This document shows positions 45,334-54,381 of a stretch of 64,000 nucleotides of DNA, one piece after another (the stretch's first letter is position 1; every line of letters starts with the position of its first letter). The notes below the pieces were generated by a model, which searched no databases, had not been told where the DNA came from, and saw nothing but the letters and a program-made list of their open reading frames with translations. Source of the DNA: Caldiserica bacterium UBA4770. Lineage in GTDB: Bacteria; Caldisericota; Caldisericia; Caldisericales; Caldisericaceae. Location: assembly GCA_002403335.1 (NCBI GenBank), contig DHHO01000006.1, positions 153,237 through 217,236 of the forward strand, in the 5' to 3' direction. The translations under genes were made by a program, and so were the position numbers.

Positions 45334-46195
45334 ATTTTACTTCATATTGAGACAGACAATACTGCTTTTAAAGCAAAGTAAAAAAATTATATTTATCACA
45401 ATTATCTTTCTTGTCGTTGGTATTGTTACACTTGGTGCAACCTATATGATTGGAACGAAGTTATTCGAGAGCTCTGCATCTTTAACAGGGAAAATTAATA
45501 TCACTGCATTTTTCAAACTTGACGCACCCCCTGAGGACATTGAAAGGACTGTGGAAAGCGTAAAGGCGATTGAGGGGGTTAAATCAGTCTCCCTTATCAC
45601 AAGTGAGCAGGCAAAACAGGATTTTATCGCCATTTTTCCTCAGTATGAAGACATCATAACATCCCTCAAAAGAAATCCCCTGCCATATACAGCAAAAATT
45701 GAAATCTCAGACCTCGATTCCGGTAACCGTATTAAGGAACTTATAAAAGCACTTCCTACCATTGACTCTGTTGTTTTTTCTGAGGAAACAGCACAAAAAC
45801 TCAACAACCTTGTAAGACTTGTATGGACACTCTTTTCCACAATACTTATAGTCGTCATTTCTGAGTTTATATTTATCGTCCAAAGCTCCGCATCCGTTCT
45901 TATTGATATGAGAAAAACAGAAATCAATGTACTGAAGCTCATTGGAGCCGATAGAGCTTTTATTGAATTACCCTTCATAACCCTATTTTCTTTCTTCTCT
46001 TTCATTGCATGGATCCTTTCAACGTTTATCCTTCAAAGAGTAAACATATGGAGTGATGTAGTTGTTCAGGGGCTACTGCCTTTCGGAAATGTCTCCTCAC
46101 CTTTAAACACCATAAATGTTTATCTTATGCTTCTTCTGTTCTCCCTGGTTCTTGGCGTTCTTGGAAGCATTCTTTCACTAAGGAGGACAAGATGA
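45326..46195 (+). CDS. ftsX: Cell-division ABC permease FtsX
   Basis: The 289-residue protein has an N-terminal membrane helix (about 20-40), an extracellular/periplasmic domain (40-165) and three C-terminal helices ending in LSLRRTR. It relays ATP-driven movement to the peptidoglycan hydrolase encoded next. ATG 45326 is preferred over the longer frame from 45311. The stop overlaps envC (ATGA). Confidence 0.92.
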   Translation: MFRFYFILRQTILLLKQSKKIIFITIIFLVVGIVTLGATYMIGTKLFESSASLTGKINITAFFKLDAPPEDIERTVESVKAIEGVKSVSLITSEQAKQDFIAIFPQYEDIITSLKRNPLPYTAKIEISDLDSGNRIKELIKALPTIDSVVFSEETAQKLNNLVRLVWTLFSTILIVVISEFIFIVQSSASVLIDMRKTEINVLKLIGADRAFIELPFITLFSFFSFIAWILSTFILQRVNIWSDVVVQGLLPFGNVSSPLNTINVYLMLLLFSLVLGVLGSILSLRRTR

Positions 46196-47328
46196 AAAAG
46201 TTTTTCCTCGTTGCAATTGTTATAGTTCTATTATTTATAAGCATTATCCCGCCCGTATATTCAGGCATTGAGGAGGAAAGGAATAAACTTGAAAAATACA
46301 AGCAGCAACTGGAAGAGATAAAGAGAACAATTAAAGATATAAGTGAATCTACAAGCGAGCTCCAGCAACTTTCCCAGCAGCTCGACTACGAGGCGCAGAA
46401 TGTCTCGGCAAGTATCAAAGATACGGAGAAGAGTATCTCCAAACTCAATGAAGAAATCTCGATTAAGGAAGCATCAATAAAGGAAAGAGAGAAGGAAATC
46501 GCATTAAGAGAAGCCGAACTTGAAGAACTTATTAACCTTTCATATAAGATTTCACAGGTTTCAACAATGGAACTTCTTTATGAAGGAAATGAACCTGCAG
46601 TTATAGAAAATAGAATCTCTTATATCTCTTATATTTCCTCTTACAGTGAAAAATTAATGGCGCAAGCAAAAGAGGAAAAAGAGAAGTTCACTCGTGAAAA
46701 AACTGAGCTTGAGGATATGAGAACAGAACTAAAAAAATTTCTTGCTCAAAAGCAAGAAGAACAGGCAATCCTTGAGGAAGAATTACAGATTAAGGCAGCC
46801 CTTATAAAGTCCCTCACGGAAAAGAAAACTTACTATCTCTACAAACAGGATGAAATAGAAAAGCTTATTAAAGAAGAAGAGGCGCTCATCAAGAAATTGA
46901 TAGAGGAAGCAAGAGAAAAGTCGAGCAATCTTGTTCTAAAAACAGGGCTTATATGGCCAGTAAAGGGAGTACTCACATCTGAATACGGATGGAGGATTCA
47001 CCCCATATGGGGAGGAAGATCATTTCATGAAGGGATTGATCTTGCAATCTCCAACGGGACACCTGTCAAGGCAGCAGCAGCCGGCGAAGTGACCTACGCA
47101 GGGTGGATGACAGGTTATGGAAATACAGTTATGATATTTCATGGTTCTGATGTTACCACCCTTTATGGACATCTCAAATCCATATCAGTTAAAAAGGGGC
47201 AGAGCGTAAAACAAGGGCAAATAATTGCATACTCAGATAATACAGGATGGTCTACAGGTCCACACCTTCATTTTGGAGTTTATGTTGGGGATAATGCAGT
47301 AAATCCTCTGCAATACCTACCTCCTTAA
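46192..47328 (+). CDS. EnvC-like M23 peptidase (FtsEX partner)
   Basis: A signal peptide (1-24, ending VYSG) is followed by a long coiled coil (about 25-245) and a LytM/M23 domain. The zinc ligands H and D are in FHEGIDLAI, then HLH in GPHLHFG. The zinc site looks complete, so it may be an active hydrolase rather than an EnvC-like activator. Its place after ftsX fits regulation by FtsEX at the septum. Confidence 0.92.
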   Translation: MKKFFLVAIVIVLLFISIIPPVYSGIEEERNKLEKYKQQLEEIKRTIKDISESTSELQQLSQQLDYEAQNVSASIKDTEKSISKLNEEISIKEASIKEREKEIALREAELEELINLSYKISQVSTMELLYEGNEPAVIENRISYISYISSYSEKLMAQAKEEKEKFTREKTELEDMRTELKKFLAQKQEEQAILEEELQIKAALIKSLTEKKTYYLYKQDEIEKLIKEEEALIKKLIEEAREKSSNLVLKTGLIWPVKGVLTSEYGWRIHPIWGGRSFHEGIDLAISNGTPVKAAAAGEVTYAGWMTGYGNTVMIFHGSDVTTLYGHLKSISVKKGQSVKQGQIIAYSDNTGWSTGPHLHFGVYVGDNAVNPLQYLPP

Positions 47329-47416
47329 GATTAAACTAAAAGTCTGGTAATTAAATATACTAAATCAATGCGTTGCCTCATCTCTTCCAATGCATCAAAT
47401 ACCTATACTTATTACT

Positions 47417-47638
47417 TTATTCACTTTTCTTTCGTTCTATGATTGCTCTCATCTTATCCAATGCTCTCTTTCTCCTGTATCTTACGGCTGGTCTTGAAAT
47501 GCCAAGCTCCTTTGCAAGCTTGTGAACTGGTACGTTGTCAAAATAAAGGGCAGTAATGAGGGCTCTATCTTCCTCAGAAAGCTCTAAAAGGACTTCCTGG
47601 ACAAGTCTTTTCATTTGTCTGTTAGATAATTTCTTCAT
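47417..47638 (-). CDS. Sigma-70 region 4-like HTH protein
   Basis: The 73-residue protein (from ATG 47638; an in-frame ATG at 47659 adds 7 residues) has the region 4 pattern: LSEEDRALITALYFDNVPVHKLAKELGI then SRPAVRYRRKRALDKM, a helix-turn-helix that would read the -35 element. The frame is +1 to the upstream region 2-like ORF and overlaps it. The two would together make a normal-sized small sigma factor. A weak AGGT lies before ATG 47638. Confidence 0.7.
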   Translation of the reverse strand: MKKLSNRQMKRLVQEVLLELSEEDRALITALYFDNVPVHKLAKELGISRPAVRYRRKRALDKMRAIIERKKSE

Positions 47639-47912
47639 TTTGACCTGTTTCAGATTCATATAGTTGAAGTAACTTTCTGTGCCTGTACTCTTTAAGGGCG
47701 AATTTATACATCATCCTATTTATGATGCGGTGGGATAGAGTAAGGAGCACCTCATCGGTAACGCTCCCTGCATATCTTACATATGTTTCGCATACTGCCA
47801 GGGCTCCTGTTTGAAGAAGGTCCTCAGGCTCTGCACCAAAAATACGAGAGTAATGTATGGCAAGCTTGCGAATCCTTGCTCTCTCTATGGTATAGAGTTC
47901 TTCAAGGGACAT
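47622..47912 (-). CDS. Sigma-70 region 2-like protein
   Basis: The 96-residue protein has the region 2 pattern: RIRKLAIHYSRIFGAEPEDLLQTGALAV with the DL-QxG helix that meets the RNA polymerase clamp, and HRIINRMMYKFALKEYRHRK that would read the -10 element. It lacks region 4; the next ORF on the strand, overlapping by about 17-38 nt, supplies it. GGTGGTGAT precedes the ATG. Whether the two act as separate subunits or a frameshift fuses them is not settled by sequence. Confidence 0.7.
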   Translation of the reverse strand: MSLEELYTIERARIRKLAIHYSRIFGAEPEDLLQTGALAVCETYVRYAGSVTDEVLLTLSHRIINRMMYKFALKEYRHRKLLQLYESETGQNEEII

Positions 47913-48418
47913 CTATCACCACCAATTTTAACTTCCTTAGCACAGTTATCTTTGTTTTGCGCTTCATAGTAATGCCTCTCCTTTCCAATCGCCTTCTACT
48001 TTTGTCATCGCGCGTCCTCGCAATGACAACCTATTTTGTCATCGCGAGCTTCCGCTTTTAAGGAAGCGTGGCGATCTCGCCTTTCCATTCGTCTGACATC
48101 CTGAGCTGACTTTGCGAAGCAATCTCACCTTTTAAACTACGAGATTGCTTCGGTCGCTTCGCTCCCTCGCAATGACAGGCAACGCACAAGGAACGGCTCC
48201 TCGCAATGACCGGCAACAGCACAAGGAACGGCTCGTTCGCAGATGGATCGCCCTTCCAAAGTTTGGGTAGTATCAGAAGCGGAAAGTATACCTTCTAGCT
48301 TTGGTTACTTACGAATGACGAGAAAAAAGATACTCCCACTCAACTTGATGAGGCAATTCGGGATTATTGACACAAACAAAATTTTATGTAAAATAGGATG
48401 CTTAAGAGGTGAAACAAA
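47913..48418. other. Intergenic region dominated by dispersed repeats
   Basis: The region between the divergent sigma and rpoZ genes holds a repeat block (about 48001-48245), some AT-rich sequence and the rpoZ ribosome site (GAGGTGAAAC). Short ORFs here are not supported. Confidence 0.6.
48001..48245. repeat. Dispersed GC-rich intergenic repeat, several units
   Basis: Contains multiple CGCAATGAC and CGAGATTGCTTCGGTCGC segments, and CAAGGAACGGCTC in two copies at about 48188 and 48221. It is the longest block of the repeat family also seen near 5464, 10278, 16159 and 58138, in direct and inverted orientation. Confidence 0.8.
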
Positions 48419-48610
48419 ATGGAAGATAGTGAAATCTATACGACACTGCTTGAAAAGTATGAAGATAACAAGTACAGGTTAATCCAGATTATCCTTGAAA
48501 AAGGAACAAAATACGCAAAAACAAATATGGAATTTGACCCATTTCATGTAGGTAATTTCCTCACAAAAGTTGCAAAAGAACTTTTAAAGGAGATAGAAGA
48601 TAAAGAATAA
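48419..48610 (+). CDS. rpoZ: RNA polymerase omega subunit (probable)
   Basis: The 63-residue product has DNKYRLIQIILEKGTKYAKT, similar to the omega family's core helix (K/R-Y-x-L-v-x-x-x-A-K-R-A-r-x-l), and sits directly before coaBC, metK and priA, where rpoZ usually lies. Homology is weak by eye because the protein is short. AGGTG precedes the ATG. It overlaps coaBC by 11 nt. Confidence 0.65.
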   Translation: MEDSEIYTTLLEKYEDNKYRLIQIILEKGTKYAKTNMEFDPFHVGNFLTKVAKELLKEIEDKE

Positions 48611-49784
48611 TGTTCTCCTTGCCATAACGGGAAGTGTCGCTGCATATAAGGCAGTAGAGTTATTAAGACTTCTCAGAAAGGCAGGGAAGGATGTAAAAGT
48701 TGTTCTTACAAGAAGTGGAGAAAAATTCATAACTCCACTTTCATTTCTTTCTCTTGGTGCAAGTGCAGTATTCACAGATAACAATCAGTTTGATGTAGAT
48801 GAAAAAGGAGTTTCAATACATCTTTCGCTTTCAAGATGGGCAGATTGCATTGTCGTTGCCCCGGCGAGTGCAAATACAATTGCAAAAATAAGGGAAGGCA
48901 TTGCGGACAATCTATTACTTACGATCATTCTTGCCTCAAAAAAGCCCGTCTTTATTGCTCCCTGTATGAATGAAAATATGCTTGAAAACCCTGCTACACA
49001 GGAAAACATAACAACCCTTAAAAAAAGAGGTGTATTTATCATTGAACCAGAGATAGGGCCTCTTGCAGACCTTCAGATAGGCAAGGGAAGAATGCCAGAC
49101 CCTTCAAAAATCTATGAAGAAATCATTGATTTTCTCGATGGGGATAATACCTTCTCAGGAAAAAGGATTCTCGTAACTGCAGGTGCAACAAAAGAATTCA
49201 TCGACCCTGTCAGGTTTATAACAAACGCTTCCAGCGGAAAGACAGGAATAGAAATTGCAAAAGCTGCAAAAAGAATGGGGGGAGAGGTGCACCTTATCTA
49301 CGGAGATGTATCCGTTCCCCTTCCCCGAGTCCACAGATATACAAGCACAACAACAACAGAAGAGTTGCTTCAGGCAACACAGGAAGCATTCAAAGAGTGC
49401 GATATACTCATAATGACTGCAGCTCCCGCAGATTTTAAACCACTTGAAATGTCAAACACCAAACTTCCTAAAGTCCCAACCCTCACGATGGAACTTGTGG
49501 AAACTCCTGATATACTAAAAGAGGTTTCAAAGGGAAAAGATAAAAAAATCCTTGTGGGTTTCGCCCTTCAAACAGAAGATATTGAGAGAAATGCAGTCAG
49601 GAAAATGGAAGAGAAGAATTTAGATATCATTGTTGCAAACAGAGAGACAAATATCGGAGAAGATACTGGAGATTATATAATACTTACCAGGAACCATAAA
49701 AAAAAGGTCTTCGAAAATATAAGTAAAGAGAACTTTGCAAAGGAACTTTTACTATTTATAAAAGAATTGATTAATGGAGGCTAA
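48600..49784 (+). CDS. coaBC: CoaBC: phosphopantothenoylcysteine decarboxylase/synthetase with an ATA start
   Basis: The bifunctional enzyme makes 4'-phosphopantetheine for coenzyme A. CoaC residues 1-180 have the flavin site: [20 protein letters not shown]74 in [22 protein letters not shown] and PCMNENM with C122; CoaB has [20 protein letters not shown] and NASSGKTG. The reading frame contains no ATG, GTG or TTG before codon 123, deep in the flavin domain. AAGGAG at 48587-48592 stands 7 nt before ATA at 48600, which gives a full-length 394-aa product, so ATA is the inferred start. Confidence 0.85.
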   Translation: MKNNVLLAITGSVAAYKAVELLRLLRKAGKDVKVVLTRSGEKFITPLSFLSLGASAVFTDNNQFDVDEKGVSIHLSLSRWADCIVVAPASANTIAKIREGIADNLLLTIILASKKPVFIAPCMNENMLENPATQENITTLKKRGVFIIEPEIGPLADLQIGKGRMPDPSKIYEEIIDFLDGDNTFSGKRILVTAGATKEFIDPVRFITNASSGKTGIEIAKAAKRMGGEVHLIYGDVSVPLPRVHRYTSTTTTEELLQATQEAFKECDILIMTAAPADFKPLEMSNTKLPKVPTLTMELVETPDILKEVSKGKDKKILVGFALQTEDIERNAVRKMEEKNLDIIVANRETNIGEDTGDYIILTRNHKKKVFENISKENFAKELLLFIKELINGG

Positions 49785-49785
49785 G

Positions 49786-50973
49786 ATGGTAAGAAATGAG
49801 AAAAAAAGACATGTAACAACAGAATCCGTCACAGAGGGACATCCGGATAAGGTTGCAGATCAGATATCTGATAAGATACTGGATGAGATTATTAAAGAAG
49901 ACCCCCATGGAAGGGTTGCTTGCGAAACATATGTCACACATGGTTTGATAATCGTCGGTGGAGAAATAACAACAAGCGCATGGATTGATATTGCAGAAAT
50001 AACAAGAGATACGATAAAAGAAGTTGGGTACACCTCTCCTCGATATGGCTTTGATTACAGAACATGTGCAGTGCTCAATGCAGTTGGAAGACAGTCACCC
50101 GACATTGCACAGGGAGTTGACAGAGGAGGAGCAGGAGACCAGGGTGTAATGTACGGATACGCAACAGATGAAACTCCTGAACTTATGCCACTTCCCATTA
50201 TGCTTGCACATGGAATTACAAAAAGGCTTGCTTCAGTGAGAAAAACAGGGAAACCCGAAGAACTTGCGCCTTACCTTGGACCAGATGGAAAGTCCCAGAT
50301 AACAATGATGTACGAAGAGGGGGAGGCAGTTGAAGTAACTGATGTTGTTATTTCCACCCAGCATACGGAAGAGCTTCTTGATAAACACGACCCCACGCAC
50401 ATATCAGATGAAGCACGAGATATGATTATCGAATTCATTGGAAAACCTGTCATTCCACCACATTTAATTACAAATAGGACAAAGTTTCATGTTAATCCGA
50501 CAGGGAAATTTGTTATAGGTGGGCCTCAATCAGACACGGGAATGACAGGGAGGAAGCTTGAGGTGGACACATACGGAGGGATGGCACCGCACGGAGGTGG
50601 GGCATTCTCTGGAAAAGACCCCAGCAAAGTGGATAGGTCCTCTACCTATATGATGCGATATCTTGCAAAGAACATTGTTGCAGCAGGCCTTGCAAAGGAG
50701 TGCCTTATTCAAACTGCCTATGTTATTGGGGAGGCTTTCCCGGTGTCCTTCGCCGTGGATACATTCGGAACTGGTAAGGTAAACGATAGAGAACTTGAAG
50801 AGGCAATTTTAAATATGGTTGACCTTACACCAGGAGGTATAATTAAGAAATTAAATCTTCTGAGACCTATTTATCAGAAAACTGCAGCATACGGTCATTT
50901 TGGTAGAGAGGAAGAGGAATTCACCTGGGAAAAAACTGACTTTAAAGAAGAATTACTGAAAAAGTTTGGTTAG
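49786..50973 (+). CDS. metK: S-adenosylmethionine synthetase
   Basis: Makes S-adenosylmethionine from methionine and ATP. Motifs are [17 protein letters not shown] at the N-terminus, [16 protein letters not shown] in the middle and [16 protein letters not shown] in the C-terminal half. 395 aa is normal. GGAGG just after the coaBC INGG codons precedes ATG 49786, so the ORF start at 49774 is discounted. No SAM riboswitch is visible. Confidence 0.96.
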   Translation: MVRNEKKRHVTTESVTEGHPDKVADQISDKILDEIIKEDPHGRVACETYVTHGLIIVGGEITTSAWIDIAEITRDTIKEVGYTSPRYGFDYRTCAVLNAVGRQSPDIAQGVDRGGAGDQGVMYGYATDETPELMPLPIMLAHGITKRLASVRKTGKPEELAPYLGPDGKSQITMMYEEGEAVEVTDVVISTQHTEELLDKHDPTHISDEARDMIIEFIGKPVIPPHLITNRTKFHVNPTGKFVIGGPQSDTGMTGRKLEVDTYGGMAPHGGGAFSGKDPSKVDRSSTYMMRYLAKNIVAAGLAKECLIQTAYVIGEAFPVSFAVDTFGTGKVNDRELEEAILNMVDLTPGGIIKKLNLLRPIYQKTAAYGHFGREEEEFTWEKTDFKEELLKKFG

Positions 50974-50974
50974 A

Positions 50975-53266
50975 ATGCTTTATGGAGGAGTTGTAGTAGA
51001 CAAAGTCAGTGCAAAGACTGATTTCTTCTATTATGAAATTCCTCCTTTTCTTATTGATAAGGCAGAGGTTGGTTGTAGAGTTGCCGTCCCTTTTGGCGAA
51101 AAGAATGAGACGCACTCCGGGTATATCCTGAAGATAACAACGGTACCTCCTCCAGTACCTCCTAAAAGAATTATTGATGTCATTGAGGAGCCATTATTCA
51201 GTGAAAAAATGGGGGAACTTTTTATTTTTACCTCTGATAACTTTCTCATTCCAATGCACCCACTTTTAAACAATCTCGCACGAACTATTGCATTTAAAAA
51301 GATTCAGAAGGTTGTTACTGTGAAAGATTCCAAGGCTCTTACTGAAGAAATAGAAAAAGCAACCCCAAAAAAGGGGGATTTACTCAGTCTCCTTTCAGAG
51401 AAAAAGTCCATCCCTTATACAATCGTCAGAAAAAGATTTGGGTCATCAATCTCCTCTTATCTTGAAGAGCTTGAAAAAAGAGGAGTCATTAATATTAAGT
51501 ATCTTACACAAACACAGGAGAATGGAATATTCAAACTCAAGAAGTATGACGAAGACAGAATTAATAAACTCCTTCAGATAGTAGACGGACATGAAAAAAG
51601 AGGAATTCTTGAAATTATAAAAAGGTTGAGAGCTCAAAATGAGGGAATGCTCGATGAGATAACGCTTACAAAAAGAATAAGGAATAAGAAACATATATTA
51701 GAACTTTTAGCAAACGAAGATATCATCGAAAAAGTGAACCCAAAAATAGAAAGAAAAGAGAAAGTCTTTTCAGTTGGAGTGATAAATGATATGACCCTTG
51801 AAAAAAGAAGCAGAGAAATTATAAAAAGTATCAAAGAAAATCTCTCTCAAGATGAATGTGCACTTGTTATTTTTCCCGAGGTAGTGCTTCTCGAAACCGC
51901 CCTGCCCATATACAAGGAAGCCTTTGGTGATAAACTTGCATTCTGGGAAGGTAAAGGAAAGCTTGAATTCCTTCAAAAATCAAGAGCAGGAAAAAGTGTA
52001 ATCCTTTCTACCCCGTTTTCTCTTTTTATTGATCTCCCGAACCTCAGTGTAATTTTTATTGAAGATGCAAACTCAAGATATTTTAAACCCAGCGAATTCC
52101 TCAGTTTCGATGTAAGAACGATTGCAATAAAAAGGGCAAGGCTTGAGAATATTCCCATAATATTTTCATCGACACTCCCGGAGGAACACTCAATCTACCT
52201 AAAAGATAAAGGAGAAGTATCCTACAAAGTCGAAAGGGTTGATACCATTATAAAGATTATTGATATGAGAAGGGAGTTTAAAAGAAAAAATATAAGCATG
52301 CTCTCCTTTTACCTTGAAAAGAGGACAAAAGACATTCTCTCTCAAAATGGTAATGTGGCACTTCTCATAAATAGAAGGCCATATTCCACCTTCGTTATGT
52401 GCAGGGAATGTGGTTATGTGATTAAGTGTCCTCATTGCAAAACCTCGCTTTATTTTGATAAGGAATCTGGAAAACTTTATTGCCCTGTTTGCGGTTTTGA
52501 AACAGTTCTACCCAATGTATGCCCCCGATGCCAAAGCATCAACATACATTTTTACGGAGGAGGCATTCAGAAACTTGAAGAGGAACTTGAACGCTTTTTT
52601 AAGCATACAAACATCTTAAAACTTATGAGCGGGGATAAAAAGAGGAGGGAGCCTGTAGACTCTAACCTTTATAGGAAAACAATATTCCTTGGTACAGACT
52701 TTATGGTTTCACACCTTCTCTTAGACAATGTAAAACTCTTTGGTTTCGTCAGCATCGATACATTCCTGCAACATTATTCATATGATTCGGCAATGGAAAC
52801 ATTTAATATCTTTGCAAAGATTGCAATGGATATGGAGGGGAAGGAAGTTATTGCACAGACCTATCTTCCTGAGCACTATGCAATAAGAAATATGAAAAAG
52901 ATGGACTTTGAATCATTTACACGAGAAGAAATGATGCTAAGGAAAGAACTTGCATATCCTCCTTATAAAAATCTTATCAATCTAAGTGCCTATTCCAAAA
53001 AGCATGACGATAAAGAACTCCGCACGTTTCTTGCTCAAATAAAGAGCACATTTCAGGATGAGGTTGCTATCCTTGGCCCTGCCCCCTCAATAGAAAAAGG
53101 GCCGAATGCCTTTGAAGCAACCATCAAAACAGCACTCAGCCCCTCTACCTTTAAGAAAGACTACATTAATTTCCTTAATTCAACAAGCCTTGATGTAGAA
53201 GCACGGGTCATTCCCTCAGCAGACCTGAGCCTTACCTCTGAACCCCAAGAACAACATCAACATTAA
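50975..53266 (+). CDS. priA: PriA-like primosomal protein without Walker motifs
   Basis: The N-terminal 3'-DNA-binding domain (YGGVVVDKVSAKTDFFYYEI, then VAVPFGE) and the double zinc site (CRECGYVIKCPHC, then CPVC and CPRC) are clearly PriA. But the helicase core has no GxGKT Walker A, and the motif II place reads FIEDANSRYFKP instead of DEEH. Intact PriA has GVTGSGKTEVY. The protein is 763 aa, so the core is degenerate rather than deleted. It probably keeps a structural role in restart, as in other helicase-dead PriA homologues such as mycobacterial ones. It ends convergent to htrA with 35-nt overlap. Confidence 0.85.
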   Translation: MLYGGVVVDKVSAKTDFFYYEIPPFLIDKAEVGCRVAVPFGEKNETHSGYILKITTVPPPVPPKRIIDVIEEPLFSEKMGELFIFTSDNFLIPMHPLLNNLARTIAFKKIQKVVTVKDSKALTEEIEKATPKKGDLLSLLSEKKSIPYTIVRKRFGSSISSYLEELEKRGVINIKYLTQTQENGIFKLKKYDEDRINKLLQIVDGHEKRGILEIIKRLRAQNEGMLDEITLTKRIRNKKHILELLANEDIIEKVNPKIERKEKVFSVGVINDMTLEKRSREIIKSIKENLSQDECALVIFPEVVLLETALPIYKEAFGDKLAFWEGKGKLEFLQKSRAGKSVILSTPFSLFIDLPNLSVIFIEDANSRYFKPSEFLSFDVRTIAIKRARLENIPIIFSSTLPEEHSIYLKDKGEVSYKVERVDTIIKIIDMRREFKRKNISMLSFYLEKRTKDILSQNGNVALLINRRPYSTFVMCRECGYVIKCPHCKTSLYFDKESGKLYCPVCGFETVLPNVCPRCQSINIHFYGGGIQKLEEELERFFKHTNILKLMSGDKKRREPVDSNLYRKTIFLGTDFMVSHLLLDNVKLFGFVSIDTFLQHYSYDSAMETFNIFAKIAMDMEGKEVIAQTYLPEHYAIRNMKKMDFESFTREEMMLRKELAYPPYKNLINLSAYSKKHDDKELRTFLAQIKSTFQDEVAILGPAPSIEKGPNAFEATIKTALSPSTFKKDYINFLNSTSLDVEARVIPSADLSLTSEPQEQHQH

Positions 53267-54368
53267 TGTTTTCATTATTCCTGACGATACCAAGAGTTAC
53301 CCTATCCCCTACCTCATAGGAACGAATTTCTTTTACAAGTTCGTCGGCAGTTTTTACTCCCTTTCCATTAATTGATGTGATAACATCATTCACCCTTATA
53401 CCGGCTCTGCTTGCAGGACTTCCTGCAACAACCCTTACAACAAGTACTCCAGAGATATAAGGGATGTTCTGTTGCGTTGCAAGGGCTTCGGTCATCGTGG
53501 TAAGTTGTACTCCCATATAAGGCCACTCCATCTTACCCGTTTTTGAGATGCTCTCAAACACCCTCACACAGGTATTGGACGAAACCGCAAATCCCAGACC
53601 CTGAGCTCCACTATAAATCATAGTATTTAAACCAACAACGTTACCGCTTAGGTCAACAAGAGGACCACCACTATTTCCAGGGTTTATTGCAGCATCCGTC
53701 TGAATAACACCATACATCGTACTATCTTCCAGGTCAATATTCCTTTCAAGTGCGCTTATAACACCAACAGTAACCGTATGGTCAAGCCCGTATGGATTTC
53801 CTATTGCAACGACAAACTGGCCTACATTTAGCCTGGAGGAATCTCCAAATGTAGCAAATGGAAGGTTCTGCACATCAATTTTCAGGATCGCAATATCACT
53901 GACAGGGTCCGTCCCGATAATTCTCCCCTTATAGGTCTCTCCGCTACTCAGGGTAACTTCTATCTTATTAGCATTTTCTATTACATGGTTGTTTGTAATG
54001 ATAAGCCCATCTGAGCTTATAATTACACCTGAGCCAAGTCCTTCCTGAGGTATAATTTGAAGAAAAAATGGATCCAGTACTTCCTGAGTTGAGGTAATTC
54101 GCACAACAGCGGGGGAAACTTTTTCAACGACACTTTCAACACTCCCTTCTATGGCAGAAGGCTCGAATGGCAAAGTAGTATAATTACCTGTTGATATTTG
54201 AACAACCTGTCTTGATGCTGTAGCCCAGGGAAAAACAGAGGGTGCCTTAAAAACAAGATAAGTTCCAAAGATACCACCAACAATGCTACCAATTATAATC
54301 CCAACAATTAAAATGAGCACCCAATTTCTATGCTCACTTCTCTGTGGTTCATTCTTCATTTCTTCCAT
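53232..54368 (-). CDS. HtrA/DegP-type serine protease with PDZ domain
   Basis: A membrane-anchored protease for envelope quality control. A hydrophobic helix is at about residues 16-40; the trypsin-like domain has the triad H128 (TNNHVI), D158 (VSDIAIL) and S233 (NPGNSGGPL); a single PDZ domain covers about 285-378. Length 378. AGGAGG precedes the ATG. It is 13 nt downstream of the RNase J-like gene and probably cotranscribed. Confidence 0.94.
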   Translation of the reverse strand: MEEMKNEPQRSEHRNWVLILIVGIIIGSIVGGIFGTYLVFKAPSVFPWATASRQVVQISTGNYTTLPFEPSAIEGSVESVVEKVSPAVVRITSTQEVLDPFFLQIIPQEGLGSGVIISSDGLIITNNHVIENANKIEVTLSSGETYKGRIIGTDPVSDIAILKIDVQNLPFATFGDSSRLNVGQFVVAIGNPYGLDHTVTVGVISALERNIDLEDSTMYGVIQTDAAINPGNSGGPLVDLSGNVVGLNTMIYSGAQGLGFAVSSNTCVRVFESISKTGKMEWPYMGVQLTTMTEALATQQNIPYISGVLVVRVVAGSPASRAGIRVNDVITSINGKGVKTADELVKEIRSYEVGDRVTLGIVRNNENINVDVVLGVQR

Positions 54369-54381
54369 TATTAACCTCCTA

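Noticed and set aside
47622..47660. Efficient prfB-like +1 frameshift joining the sigma ORFs
   Set aside because: The stop context is ATC TAA C; the ATC codon pairs poorly after a +1 slip, so I do not claim a programmed shift.
49774..49786. Longer metK start
   Set aside because: The region before ATG 49786 is the end of coaBC and its embedded Shine-Dalgarno.
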